Positions 26,029-35,265 of a stretch of DNA of 64,000 nucleotides are shown piece by piece (position 1 is the stretch's first letter; the number at the start of each line of letters is the position of its first letter). The stretch is from positions 60,835 through 124,834 of the forward strand of contig NZ_FONL01000005.1 in assembly GCF_900112895.1 (NCBI RefSeq), read 5' to 3'. Origin of the DNA: Succiniclasticum ruminis DSM 9236 (GTDB lineage: Bacteria; Bacillota; Negativicutes; Acidaminococcales; Acidaminococcaceae). The notes under the pieces were generated by a model. It saw nothing but the letters and a program-made list of their open reading frames with translations, had not been told where the DNA came from and ran no database searches. The translations under genes and the position numbers were made by a program.

Positions 26029-27156
26029 ATGAATAAACTGAAAGCCGGGCCAAAGCGTGTTGTCCTCCTCGTCGACAATACCCGGGGACACTTTCACCAG
26101 TCCCAGGGCATTGCCCGGTGGCTGGAACGGCTTTGCGGGGCGGAAATCCATGAAATCAGGGTTCCAATCCTTACCGGCGTGAAACGTTTTCTTGTTCTCA
26201 AAATGCAGGGGCGCAGCCTTGATTCGGCGTCCCCTGAAGAAGCAAGGGAATGGCTGAAGAAAGCGGGCTTTTCCATTGAAGATCACGCGGACATCCTGTC
26301 CGGCGGACCGGGAACCCTGTTTATGGCGACAGGCAACTCAGCCTCTTCGTTCTGTCTGGCGCTGGCAAAGGCGCTGAAAGGGTTTTCCGCCGTCATCATG
26401 ACCCCCGACGTAGTGGGGACACAGCCCTTTGATTTTGCCATCGTTCCCGAGCATGACCGTCCGGCCCCGTCACATAACATTCTGGGGACGCTCGGCGCCC
26501 CCAACCATATTTATTTTCCCGAGCTTCAGGAAACGGCGGAGACATTTTTCAGTCAGGAGAAACCTTTCCCTGACAAGGTGGTCGCGCTTCTGCTGGGCGG
26601 AAGTGACGCCAATTATGAACTCACGCCCGCCTGGGTCCGGTCTGTCCTGCCCTCCCTGTGCAAGGCGGCGGAACAGCAGGGGGCTGCCCTGCTCATTACG
26701 ACCTCGCCGCGTACGGGGGCGGAAGCGGACCGCGCCGTGGAGGCTGTTTTTGCGGGAAGCCCTGCGACCCGTTACCTGCTCCTGGCGTCGAAAAGCCCGG
26801 AAAATCCCGTGCCTGCCATGCTGGGCGCGGCAACCCATGTCCTTGTCACGGAAGATTCCGTGTCCATGGTTTCAGAGGCTTCGACGGCCGGATTCCGGGT
26901 GGGACTGCTCCGGGTTGGCAGAAAACAGACACCGAAGACGAAAGTCCGTAATCTGTTCGGCGCGGGTACCGTGCGCTTTGACGCGCTCTTTGAGGAAATG
27001 GCCGCCAGAGGGTTTGTGGAAGATCTGGGGCCGGCCCCGGATTTTGACGCGTTCCTGGCCCCTGAGACCCGCAGGATCGAGACGCCCTTTAACGAGGCAA
27101 AGAGAGCTGCGGAATGGATACTGAGCCGCTGGAAACCCGCAGAGGAGAAAAACTGA
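26029..27156 (+). CDS. ELM1/GtrOC1-like putative glycosyltransferase
   Basis: A 375-residue protein of the ELM1/GtrOC1 (DUF1022) family, in which bacterial members are considered GT-B-like sugar transferases. Supporting segments are LLVDNTRGHFHQSQGIARWL at the start, LSGGPGT, the LLLGGSDANYEL strand-turn, TTSPRTGAEADRAVE and TEDSVSMVSEASTAG near the C-terminus. It follows the unknown protein by 27 bases with an AGGAGG site, and is 1 base from the next glycosyltransferase, so it is part of the LPS operon. Acceptor and donor are unknown. Confidence 0.75.
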   Translation: MNKLKAGPKRVVLLVDNTRGHFHQSQGIARWLERLCGAEIHEIRVPILTGVKRFLVLKMQGRSLDSASPEEAREWLKKAGFSIEDHADILSGGPGTLFMATGNSASSFCLALAKALKGFSAVIMTPDVVGTQPFDFAIVPEHDRPAPSHNILGTLGAPNHIYFPELQETAETFFSQEKPFPDKVVALLLGGSDANYELTPAWVRSVLPSLCKAAEQQGAALLITTSPRTGAEADRAVEAVFAGSPATRYLLLASKSPENPVPAMLGAATHVLVTEDSVSMVSEASTAGFRVGLLRVGRKQTPKTKVRNLFGAGTVRFDALFEEMAARGFVEDLGPAPDFDAFLAPETRRIETPFNEAKRAAEWILSRWKPAEEKN

Positions 27157-27157
27157 A

Positions 27158-28159
27158 ATGAGAATCCTTCACATCGTCCCGGAATTTGAACAGGGCGGCG
27201 TAGAACGTTATGTGATCGAACTTTCTGAGATACAGATAGCCCACGGGCATCAGGTCTTTCTGGCAACAGCGGGGGGAAAAATGGAATCCCAGCTGCATCC
27301 GGAAGTCCGGGTCATCCACCTGCCTGTTCACAGAAAAAATCCCATCACGGGGCTGTACTGTACTTTTTGCCTGGCGCGGAAGCATAAGGAATGGGATATC
27401 GTTCACGCCCATTCCCGGGTCCCCGCCTGGATTTGCTGGTGGACAGCGGCTTTGACAAATATGCCCTGGATCATGACGGCCCACTCGACCTATTCCCTTA
27501 ACGCCGGCCTCGCTCCCCTGAAGCATGCGCCGGGCGTCATCTGTGTCTCTGAAACCGTACGGAAGCATCTGGCGGACTATCTTCCGGAACGCACGATCAC
27601 GCTGACTAACGGGATCCGAAAACCTTCCTGTTCCTGGGAGGGAAAGGGGTTCCCGGAGCATCCCCATTTTCTTTTTGTAGGGCGGCTTGCGCGGCCGAAA
27701 GGGCTGGACACCGCACTGAAAGCGCTGGGGGGACTGAAGGACCGCCGGTGGACCCTTGACGTAGTAGGCGACGGTCCCCAGCGGGCGGAGTGGGAAACCC
27801 TGACAGCCGAACTGGGCCTGCAGGAACGGGTTACTTTCCACGGCTTTTGCGAGGATGTGGATGCGTGGATGGCGAAATCCGGTTGTCTGCTCTTCACTTC
27901 ATTTCAGGAAGGCATGCCGCTGACGGTACTGGAAGCCTTAGCAGTAGGCATCCCCATCCTGGCATCGGATATGGAGCAGCTGCTTCCGCTGGCATCCGGA
28001 CCGCTGATCCCCCAGAGAGATGTGGAAGCCTGGCGTACGAATTTAGCAAAGTTTCTGGACGGCGGCGCGGCCAGTCCGCTCCATGCGGACCGGCTGACTA
28101 CTTTCGAGGACGTGGCTGATCAGATTGAAGCGTTTTACCGGGAGGTCCTGGCAAATTGA
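27158..28159 (+). CDS. Glycosyltransferase family 4 (GT-B)
   Basis: A 333-residue retaining GT-B transferase. The N-terminal acceptor domain begins ILHIVPEFEQGGVERYV. The C-terminal donor domain has FLFVGRLARPKGLDTALKAL, VVGDGPQR and the family's EX7E-like TSFQEGMPLTVLEALAVGIP. It is a cytoplasmic enzyme of LPS core assembly by context. Translation of the next gene starts inside its last codons (4-base overlap). Confidence 0.88.
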   Translation: MRILHIVPEFEQGGVERYVIELSEIQIAHGHQVFLATAGGKMESQLHPEVRVIHLPVHRKNPITGLYCTFCLARKHKEWDIVHAHSRVPAWICWWTAALTNMPWIMTAHSTYSLNAGLAPLKHAPGVICVSETVRKHLADYLPERTITLTNGIRKPSCSWEGKGFPEHPHFLFVGRLARPKGLDTALKALGGLKDRRWTLDVVGDGPQRAEWETLTAELGLQERVTFHGFCEDVDAWMAKSGCLLFTSFQEGMPLTVLEALAVGIPILASDMEQLLPLASGPLIPQRDVEAWRTNLAKFLDGGAASPLHADRLTTFEDVADQIEAFYREVLAN

Positions 28160-29235
28160 AGGTTTTGCATTATGCTGACTGCACGACCCTTTCCTGGGGC
28201 GTGCCCTACATTGCCCATATGAAAGCCCTTGCAGAGCTGGGTGTGGAGCAGACACTTCTCTGCCGGGGAGGAGATGAGTTGGAACGCCTTGCGAAAGAGA
28301 ACGGCATCCCCGTACGGACATGGAAACCCCTGACCGCGGCGCTGCCCCTGCTCTCGCCGGGCTTCGTACCGATCGTGAAAGAAATTTCCCCGGACATCAT
28401 CCATACCCGGCTGCTGTCTGCCGCCGGCATTGCGGGAACCTGGCGTTCCAAACTGGGGATTCCCGTGGTGGCAACCTTTGATAAACCGGGGAAGGCCAGA
28501 TATTATCAAAACATTGACCGGTACATCTCCTGCGCCAGCTGGCTGAAACAGTATATGGCCGAGCATGAGGGGCTGCCTGCCGGAAAAATCGACGTGGTCC
28601 ACAATCCCGCGGACACGGCCCGCTTTGCCGGCCGCGAAAGCAACCGCAACGAAGCCCGGGCGCTTCTTAACATCGCGGACGATGAGGTCCTAATCTCCGG
28701 GATGGGGATCTATATCCACCGGAAGGGCTTTGATGTATTGCTCCGCGCTTTCGCGAAGCTGCGTCCCGAAGGGAAGAAGCTGCGCCTGGCGCTGATCGGG
28801 GGCGGCGGGGACCAGCGTGAAACCTACCTGAAAATGGCCGGCGAGCTGGGCATCCGGGACAAACTGATTCTGCCGGAAAGCTTCGTTAAGGACGTGCGTC
28901 CGTGGCTCTGGGCTTCCGATATCTTTGTCATGCCCTCCCGGGAAGAGGGATTCAGCATCGCCCTGCTGGAAGGCCTGGCGGCAGAACTGCCCACGGTGGT
29001 ATCGGACATCGCGCCCTTCACGGAAATCATCCGGGACGGGGAAAACGGACTCATTGCAGGAACAGAAAATCCGGAAGATTTTTCCCGCGCCCTTCAACAG
29101 ATGCTGGACATGAACGCGGAACAGCGAAACCGGCTTGTGCAGAACGCCCAACGGACTATAAGCGATTTTACGCCGGAAGCCATCGCCCGGCAGACCCTGG
29201 CCGTATACCGGAAGGTATTGGGGCAGGGGGAATAA
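28156..29235 (+). CDS. Glycosyltransferase family 4 (GT-B), TTG start
   Basis: A 359-residue GT4 enzyme. The start is a TTG overlapping the upstream stop (TTGA) with GGGAGG about 10 bases before; no suitable ATG exists before the conserved N-terminus KVLHYADCTTLSWGVPYIAHM. Donor-site features are SGMGIYIHRKGFDVLLRAF, LIGGGGD, and PSREEGFSIALLEGLAAELP. It is the last gene of the GC-rich LPS operon that starts at 21807. The downstream 73 bases contain only a short GGGC/GCCC hairpin without a T-run. Confidence 0.88.
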   Translation: MKVLHYADCTTLSWGVPYIAHMKALAELGVEQTLLCRGGDELERLAKENGIPVRTWKPLTAALPLLSPGFVPIVKEISPDIIHTRLLSAAGIAGTWRSKLGIPVVATFDKPGKARYYQNIDRYISCASWLKQYMAEHEGLPAGKIDVVHNPADTARFAGRESNRNEARALLNIADDEVLISGMGIYIHRKGFDVLLRAFAKLRPEGKKLRLALIGGGGDQRETYLKMAGELGIRDKLILPESFVKDVRPWLWASDIFVMPSREEGFSIALLEGLAAELPTVVSDIAPFTEIIRDGENGLIAGTENPEDFSRALQQMLDMNAEQRNRLVQNAQRTISDFTPEAIARQTLAVYRKVLGQGE

Positions 29236-29308
29236 CCGGAAGGCGGAGTCTTCTTCTGCATAAAAAACGGGCTTGCGCCCGCACATCTTCCAAAGAAAGA
29301 AAAACGCT

Positions 29309-29657
29309 ATGCACAAAGAAAATACATATCCGCTCATCAGCGTTGTTGTACCCGCCTATAACGCTGAAACACGGATCGCCGGTACGCTGGAGGCCATCAT
29401 TGCGCAGGACTATCCGAACCTTGAGGTCATCGTTGTCAACGATGCCTCGAAAGATAAAACAGAGCAGGCCGCCCGACGCGTACTTGAGAGTTGCGGGCGG
29501 CCTTTTTCCGTTATAAGCCATAAAAAAAACCGCGGCGTATCCGCCGCTGCCGGGACCACACGGACGCCGGTATCCGGACCGCCTGTATTTGAGCGGGAAC
29601 GCACTCTCTGCAAGGATAAAGAATCTGGCCGATTATTTCCGTTTGAGGCGGGGATAG
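29309..29657 (+). pseudogene. GT2 glycosyltransferase pseudogene with internal deletion
   Basis: From the ATG at 29309, about 80 codons match the N-terminus of a family 2 glycosyltransferase (ISVVVPAYNAETRIAGTLEA, VNDASKD, HKKNRGVSAA) and closely resemble the intact gene at 34176-35192. At about 29553 the similarity stops. In the next frame (codons in register with 29655) a C-terminal-looking tail follows, RYPDRLYLSGNALSARIKNL to a stop at 29657, ending RRG as does the intact paralogue. The simplest reading is a large internal deletion with frameshift. The original frame happens to stay open to 29704, so a 131-residue fragment could still be made. Confidence 0.75.
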
Positions 29658-29749
29658 ACTGCGATTTTTGGTTGTATGTATTTGATTTTGTCACTCAGTT
29701 TTAAAAAACTTTTTAAAACTATATGCTGTAACTGAAAGAGGTTAGAAAC

Positions 29750-30457
29750 GTGATACCTAAAACAATACATTACTGCTGGTTTGGCGGGGGGCCTCTCCCT
29801 GAGCTGGAGCAAAAATGCATAACCAGCTGGAAAAGATTCTGCCCGGATTATGAGATTATAGAGTGGAATGAAAGCAATTTTGATTTCTCCTGCTGTGCTT
29901 ATGCAAAAGAAGCTTACGAGGTAAAAAAGTGGGCCTTTGTTGCTGATTATGTCCGCCTGAAAGTAATGATTGAATACGGTGGTATCTACATGGATACAGA
30001 TGTAGAAGTTGTCAAACCGTTAGATGTATTCTTAAAAGAAAAGGCGTTTTCGGGTTTTGAGGAAGAAGAGTATGTATCTACAGCTATAATGGCTTGCGAA
30101 AAGAATTTTGCATTATTTGATGCTTTCCTGAAACGTTATGACAAAAGACATTTTTTGAATGCCGATGGAACTTATGACTTTACAACGAATGTTGTAGAAA
30201 TTACAAATTTTTTACTTGAGCACGGGTTATTGCTTAATAACAGGGAACAAGCGATAGAAGGACTTACGATTTATCCAAAGGATTATTTTTCTCCGAAGAA
30301 TCATAAAACAAAAAAAATAGAATGCACAGACAATACGTACGCAATACACCATTTTGCCGGATCATGGCTAACACCTTCACATTGGAAGAGATTTAAGAAC
30401 CAAATAAAGGAAAAAAAGCTAATGCTTATAAATAAATTATCCAATTGGCCAAAATGA
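29750..30457 (+). CDS. GT32-type glycosyltransferase (OCH1/capsule family)
   Basis: A 235-residue enzyme beginning MIPKTIHYCWFGGGPLPEL, the classic start of the sugar-binding-region-containing-DXD family (GT32). The metal-binding DxD is in YGGIYMDTDVEV, preceded by FVADYVRLKVM. A C-terminal TYAIHHFAGSWL is also typical. The start codon is GTG at 29750 with AGAGGTTAG upstream. It is clearly more AT-rich than the genes before 29235 and begins the mosaic glycan region. It probably adds a single hexose or HexNAc to a surface polysaccharide; the substrate is unknown. Confidence 0.85.
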   Translation: MIPKTIHYCWFGGGPLPELEQKCITSWKRFCPDYEIIEWNESNFDFSCCAYAKEAYEVKKWAFVADYVRLKVMIEYGGIYMDTDVEVVKPLDVFLKEKAFSGFEEEEYVSTAIMACEKNFALFDAFLKRYDKRHFLNADGTYDFTTNVVEITNFLLEHGLLLNNREQAIEGLTIYPKDYFSPKNHKTKKIECTDNTYAIHHFAGSWLTPSHWKRFKNQIKEKKLMLINKLSNWPK

Positions 30458-30540
30458 AAAATTGATTTCGTTTTATGGCTTGCGAGTAATAAGAGGGTAG
30501 GAATCAGCAGTAATTTTGTTAAGCCGGGAGTGTTCGATTA

Positions 30541-31680
30541 ATGCAATACGATTATCTGATAGTGGGTTCAGGCCTTTACGGGGCAGTGTTTGCGCGGAAA
30601 GCCACACGACATAACAAAACAGTGCTTGTCATTGACCGGCGTAATCATATTGCCGGGAATGTTTATACGGAAAAAATAGAAGGAATTAACTTCCACAAGT
30701 ATGGCGCGCATATCTTCCATACGAATAATAAAGCAGTGTGGGATTATGTGCAGCAGTTTGCAACGTTCAACCGGTTCACTAATTCGCCGGTGGCAAATTA
30801 CCGCGGGGAATTGTATTCGCTGCCTTTTAATATGTATACGTTTAATAAAATGTGGGGCGTGGTGACACCGGAAGAAGCGGCAGCGAAAATCGAGGAACAG
30901 CGTAAAGAGATCAAGGGAAAACCGAAAAACCTTGAGGAACAGGCTGTTTCGCTGGTTGGCCGCGACATCTTTGAAAAGCTGATCAAAGGATATACGGAAA
31001 AGCAGTGGGGACGTGATTGCAAAGAATTGCCGCCATTTATTATTAAACGGTTACCGGTTCGTTTCACGTTTGACAACAATTATTTTAACGCATTGTATCA
31101 GGGTATCCCCGTTGGCGGTTATACAAAGATGGTGGAGCGGATGCTGGACGGCATAGAAGTGAAAACCGGTGTGGATTATCTGGCGGATAAGGCGCATTGG
31201 GATGATCTGGCAGACAAGGTGATTTATACCGGTTCGATTGATGCTTATTTTAATTATAGCCTGGGTTATCTGGAATACCGGTCCGTGCGGTTTGAAAACG
31301 AAATATTAGACATTCCTAACTTTCAGGGAAATGCGGCAGTCAATTATACGGACCGGGAGACACCGTGGACACGGATAATTGAACATAAATGGTTTGAATT
31401 CGGTAAGGATGAAGACGGCAATGATTTCCCTAAAACCATTATCAGTCGAGAGTACAGCTCCGAATGGAAGCCGGGAGATGAACCGTATTATCCGATAAAC
31501 GACGAAAAAAATACTATACTGAGTTTAAAATACAAAGAAATGGCAGGAAAAGAGAAAAAAGTGATTTTTGGCGGTCGTCTGGGCGAATATAAATATTATG
31601 ATATGGATCAGGTGATTGAAGCGGCACTGAAAATGGCCAACAAATTACTGAAGAATGGAGCAGACAAAATTTTGCTTTAA
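30541..31680 (+). CDS. glf: UDP-galactopyranose mutase (copy 1)
   Basis: Flavoenzyme that converts UDP-galactopyranose to UDP-galactofuranose, the donor of Galf residues. 379 residues. The FAD-binding Rossmann motif YLIVGSGLYGAVFA is at the N-terminus, then IDRRNHIAGN, HIFHTN, and the C-terminal FGGRLGEYKYYDMDQVI that closes the FAD site. GGGAG precedes the ATG by about 10 bases. A second copy at 54112-55215 is clearly homologous along its whole length. It is followed by a broken galactofuranosyltransferase gene and galE, forming a Galf supply/transfer set. Confidence 0.95.
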   Translation: MQYDYLIVGSGLYGAVFARKATRHNKTVLVIDRRNHIAGNVYTEKIEGINFHKYGAHIFHTNNKAVWDYVQQFATFNRFTNSPVANYRGELYSLPFNMYTFNKMWGVVTPEEAAAKIEEQRKEIKGKPKNLEEQAVSLVGRDIFEKLIKGYTEKQWGRDCKELPPFIIKRLPVRFTFDNNYFNALYQGIPVGGYTKMVERMLDGIEVKTGVDYLADKAHWDDLADKVIYTGSIDAYFNYSLGYLEYRSVRFENEILDIPNFQGNAAVNYTDRETPWTRIIEHKWFEFGKDEDGNDFPKTIISREYSSEWKPGDEPYYPINDEKNTILSLKYKEMAGKEKKVIFGGRLGEYKYYDMDQVIEAALKMANKLLKNGADKILL

Positions 31681-31780
31681 AAGAAGTAGAATATTGTATT
31701 GACATCAATACTTACTATATTTATAACGATTATTGAAGAAGTCTGATAGTTTTATTCGAGCTGTCGATAAGGAAAATGAA

Positions 31781-32826
31781 ATGGTAAAAGGAATTACATT
31801 CATTGGAGAATGTCAGGCGTCTGTTAACCATGCAGGAAATAAGGCGCGTGCAGATGTAGATGTTATACTAAGGGAAAAATATGGATTTCCTTATGAAACT
31901 TTGGGTGAGACTATTTTTACGGGTTTTTTGGATAGAATTAAATACCTATTGAAGTTTTCCGCTTTGCAGAAATCCGGCGAATCCGTCAGTTGCATTCCCA
32001 AAAGGTTATAATGCAATACCCGTTTTATTTTAAGACTAGCTTAAAAAAAGCGTTGCGCGATTCGCTTAAAAAAAATGAAGTCATTATTTTTGTTCACGAC
32101 GTGGATTCTTTACGTGATATTAAAGGCGCGGATATCAGGACTGAAATCGGAGAGTTGAATCTGGCAAAGGCTGTAATTGTTCATAATAATACTATGGGCA
32201 GCGCATTACAGAATTTAGGGTTAAAAGTTCCCTGGTTCAGTTTGGGCTTGTTTGATTATTTACTGCCGTGCATACCGGAAAGGTCATTCTCAAAAGGAAC
32301 CACAGTGGTTTTTGCAGGAAATCTTGGGAAAAGTGAATTTTTGTGCAATGCGGAAATAGAAACACTGGGATTGCATTTTAATTTATATGGACCTAATTTC
32401 AGTAAAGAATCAATAAAATGGGAAAATGTAAGTTATAAGGGCAGTTTTCCGCCAGACGAAGTTCCTTTAAAACTGGAGGGCAGTTTTGGACTGGTATGGG
32501 ACGGGACGGACGTCAGAACCTGTGACGGACCTACAGGAACTTACATGAAGTATAATAATCCTCATAAGCTTTCGTTGTACATTGCAGCCGGATTACCAGT
32601 CGTTGTTTGGAGACAGGCTGCTATAGCAGATTTTGTTGAGACTAATAATATTGGAATTACAATAGAATCATTAACGGATATTTCAAAAAGAATTCAAACT
32701 TTGTCTGTCAGCGAATACAACGAAATGGCTATGGCTGTTAAAAAACTGCAAAAACAGGTTGTGAGTGGTAGTTTTACCAGGCGATGCCTGAAGATTGTCA
32801 AAGGACAGATTTTAGATACAGTATAG
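31781..32826 (+). pseudogene. WbbI-like beta-1,6-galactofuranosyltransferase, frameshifted
   Basis: Two adjacent frames together make one glycosyltransferase. The 5' part (start ATG 31781, AAGGA upstream) runs GITFIGECQ...SVNHAGNKARADVDVIL and stops at 32011. The 3' part, in the -1 register, is open from 31942 and contains VIMQYPFYF, the donor-site DGPTGTYMKYNNPHKLSLY and IAAGLPVVVWRQAAI, typical of Galf transferases such as WbbI/GlfT1-like enzymes. Adding one T to the T4 run at 31955-31958 would join them into about 348 residues. It could be a true mutation, a slipped-strand switch or a sequencing error. If real, the gene is off in this sequence. Confidence 0.75.
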
Positions 32827-33006
32827 GTGCGGTTTTGTTTGAAAGAACATCATGGTTAGATTGGGGAATGTTTCCTGTTGATGGGGGAAATGGATTGGGG
32901 GCAGATGAAGAGAATGTGTTATTGGGCTATGTTTCTATCTCAGGATTTTTATTTATGCTCGTATATGTGATTAATATGGTTTTTCAATTAGCAGGAGCTG
33001 CTTAAG
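32827..33006 (+). other. Leftover open stretch between the broken Galf transferase and galE
   Basis: A short open frame (readable from about 32784 to 33005) encodes GAVLFERTSWLDWG and ends with one hydrophobic helix, LGYVSISGFLFMLVYVINMV. It has no good start or ribosome binding site of its own and no recognised family. It may be the tail of a lost membrane-protein gene or non-coding sequence. Confidence 0.25.
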
Positions 33007-34035
33007 ATGAATATTTTAGTGACCGGCGGGGCGGGGTATATCGGTTCCCATACGTTAGTTGAACTGTTGACAGCGGGGCATACCGCCGTGGTGGTGGACA
33101 ATCTGTCCAATTCCAGCAGTGAAGCGCTGAACCGTGTGAAAACCATTACGGGGAAGACGGTTCCGTTTTACAAGTTGGATATTCGGAATCGGGATGCACT
33201 GGAAACTGTTTTTGCAGTGCATGCTTTTGATTGCTGTATTCATTTTGCCGGGCTGAAGGCCGTGGGGCAATCGGTGACGAATCCCTGGGAGTATTATGAA
33301 AATAATATTGGCGGTACGTTGGTATTGTTAGATGTTATGCGTAAACACGGCTGTAAAAATATTGTTTTCAGTTCGTCCGCCGCTGTTTATGGGACACCGG
33401 CGATGATTCCGATTACAGAAGAGTGCTCTAAGGGACATTGTACGAATCCCTATGGGAAGACCAAATCCATGTTGGAAGAGATTTTAATTGATTTGCATAC
33501 TGCGGATTTGGAGCTGAAGAATCTCCATCCCTGGAATGTGGTGCTGTTGCGGTACTTTAATCCCATTGGCGCCCACGCATCCGGGTTGATTGGGGAAAAT
33601 CCCAACGGTATTCCCAATAACCTGATGCCGTACATTACGCAGGTGGCCGTAGGCAAGTTGGAGAAGCTGCATGTGTTTGGAGATGATTATGCCACGCCGG
33701 ATGGGACCGGCGTTCGAGATTATATCCATGTGGTGGACCTGGCAAAGGGCCATGTAAAGGCATTGCAGGCCATTGAAAAGAACTGCGGCGTGGCTGTTTA
33801 CAACCTGGGCACCGGACGGGGTTACAGTGTTTTGGAATTGGTGCATGCCTTTGAGCAGGTTAGCGGGGTAAAGATTCCCTATGTAGTGGAAAATCGCCGG
33901 CCGGGCGATATTGCCATATGTTATTCGGATCCCGGGAAGGCGAAACGGGAACTGGGGTGGAAAGCAGAATATGATATTTACGAAATGTGCCGCGACAGCT
34001 GGAACTGGCAGAAGAAGAACCCCGATGGGTATTGA
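33007..34035 (+). CDS. galE: UDP-glucose 4-epimerase
   Basis: Extended SDR enzyme interconverting UDP-glucose and UDP-galactose, supplying the substrate of Glf. 342 residues. The NAD motif [12 protein letters not shown], the catalytic SSSAAVYG with YGKTK (YxxxK), and [10 protein letters not shown] are all present. AGGAG precedes the ATG. The location beside glf and a Galf transferase supports a role in UDP-Galf supply, though it may also serve general galactose metabolism. Confidence 0.95.
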   Translation: MNILVTGGAGYIGSHTLVELLTAGHTAVVVDNLSNSSSEALNRVKTITGKTVPFYKLDIRNRDALETVFAVHAFDCCIHFAGLKAVGQSVTNPWEYYENNIGGTLVLLDVMRKHGCKNIVFSSSAAVYGTPAMIPITEECSKGHCTNPYGKTKSMLEEILIDLHTADLELKNLHPWNVVLLRYFNPIGAHASGLIGENPNGIPNNLMPYITQVAVGKLEKLHVFGDDYATPDGTGVRDYIHVVDLAKGHVKALQAIEKNCGVAVYNLGTGRGYSVLELVHAFEQVSGVKIPYVVENRRPGDIAICYSDPGKAKRELGWKAEYDIYEMCRDSWNWQKKNPDGY

Positions 34036-34046
34036 ACGCGTTGACA

Positions 34047-34118
34047 TTATTTCAATAAATGACCGTAAAATGTTTCGATGCCGACAACTGATTTTTTGAA
34101 ATTCTTTTTCCAGGTTAG
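34047..34118 (-). pseudogene. 3'-end remnant of a capsule-type sugar transferase gene
   Basis: Read on the minus strand, this piece encodes LTWKKNFKKSVVGIETFYGH followed by LLK and a stop. The last residues of the intact minus-strand gene at 35266-36183 read LTWKKTYKESVFGNETFYGH. The DNA is similar over about 70 bases, and the reading frame is closed immediately upstream by a stop. It is a vestige of a second copy, lost by recombination, and it brackets the GT2 gene at 34176-35192. Confidence 0.7.
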
Positions 34119-34175
34119 TTAAAAGGTTTAACTATTGATCATTTTTCTAAGTAAAACATTGTAAAGGGGAAGCTC

Positions 34176-35192
34176 ATGAATTTACAGACTAAAACATACC
34201 CGCTTGTCAGTGTGGTTGTGCCCGCTTATAACACGGAGACGCGTATAGCGTATTCTCTGGAGTCCATCATCGCGCAGGACTACCCAAACATTGAAATCAT
34301 TGTTGTGAACGATGCTTCAACGGATGGGACGGAGAATGCTGCGCGTCGGATACTTGAGAATTGCGGACGTCCTTTTACCATTATTACCCATAAAAAAAAC
34401 CGCGGGGAAACCGCTTCCCGCAATACCGGCATGGATGCGATGAAAGGCGAGTTCCTCTGGTTCATTGATGCGGATGATATGGCTGAGCCTAACCTGATTT
34501 CCTCACTGTATGCCCTTATTGAGAAATATCAATGTAAAATATCCTTTTGCGGTATAAAGGACCGGTTTACAGACGGGCGGCCCGATGTATTAATTCCCGT
34601 AAAAATAAAAAACACTGATATTTGTAACGGAGAAGATGCAATATGGTTGAGGGCGTTCGGCGAGGATGCACCTCCTGTTTGCGGAATATTATTCCGCAAA
34701 ACGTTTCTTCAAGAAACGGGCCTGCGCTTTTATGAAGGGTGCACCGGCGGAGGGGATATCGAGTTCCTGTTAAAGACCCTTTGCCGGGCCGGACGGTCTG
34801 CGTTTACTCCGGATTGCCTCTATACTTACGTGCACCACGCCGAAATGGGTTCCGTACGTGATTCTAACACGAAAGAAAAACAAATCCGTCGCTACCGGGA
34901 CAACACGGGCGCCCATTTCAGGGCAGCCCAATATCTGAGCGAATACGCACCCTCTGAAAGGGTAAAGGACCTGGCTGATAGCTTTTTTATGCCTCAGGCT
35001 TTCATCCGTCAGCTCACGCTGTGTGCAAAAACAAATAACAGAGCGGAGTTTGATGCCATCCTCTCTGACGGTGCTACACGAAAGGCGTTAAGCGCATCGA
35101 AAAAATATTTTTTCAAAAAGCCGGAAGTTTATCTCAAGGCCTTTGCGTTGCTCCATTTTCCGGATATTTATTACAATCGGCGGCGTGGGTAG
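34176..35192 (+). CDS. Family 2 glycosyltransferase
   Basis: A 338-residue inverting GT-A enzyme. The N-terminal VSVVVPAYNTETRIAYSLE, VNDASTDGTE, RNTGMDA and DxD-type WFIDADDM motifs are in order, followed by GGDIEFLLKTLCRAG as the catalytic ED-like region. It closely resembles the deleted gene at 29309-29657. A GGGGAAG site precedes the ATG. It is convergent with the next gene, with 73 bases between that show no clear terminator. A surface-polysaccharide sugar transferase; specificity unknown. Confidence 0.88.
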   Translation: MNLQTKTYPLVSVVVPAYNTETRIAYSLESIIAQDYPNIEIIVVNDASTDGTENAARRILENCGRPFTIITHKKNRGETASRNTGMDAMKGEFLWFIDADDMAEPNLISSLYALIEKYQCKISFCGIKDRFTDGRPDVLIPVKIKNTDICNGEDAIWLRAFGEDAPPVCGILFRKTFLQETGLRFYEGCTGGGDIEFLLKTLCRAGRSAFTPDCLYTYVHHAEMGSVRDSNTKEKQIRRYRDNTGAHFRAAQYLSEYAPSERVKDLADSFFMPQAFIRQLTLCAKTNNRAEFDAILSDGATRKALSASKKYFFKKPEVYLKAFALLHFPDIYYNRRRG

Positions 35193-35265
35193 GCTGCATA
35201 AATATGATCATGATGAGGCCGAGGAGATGAGCAGAAACAACTACATACTCCATTGCCCTGTATTA

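Noticed and set aside
29268..29281. GGGC/GCCC hairpin after the last GC-rich GT4 gene
   Set aside because: Five-bp stem without a T-tract; could be chance in GC-rich sequence.
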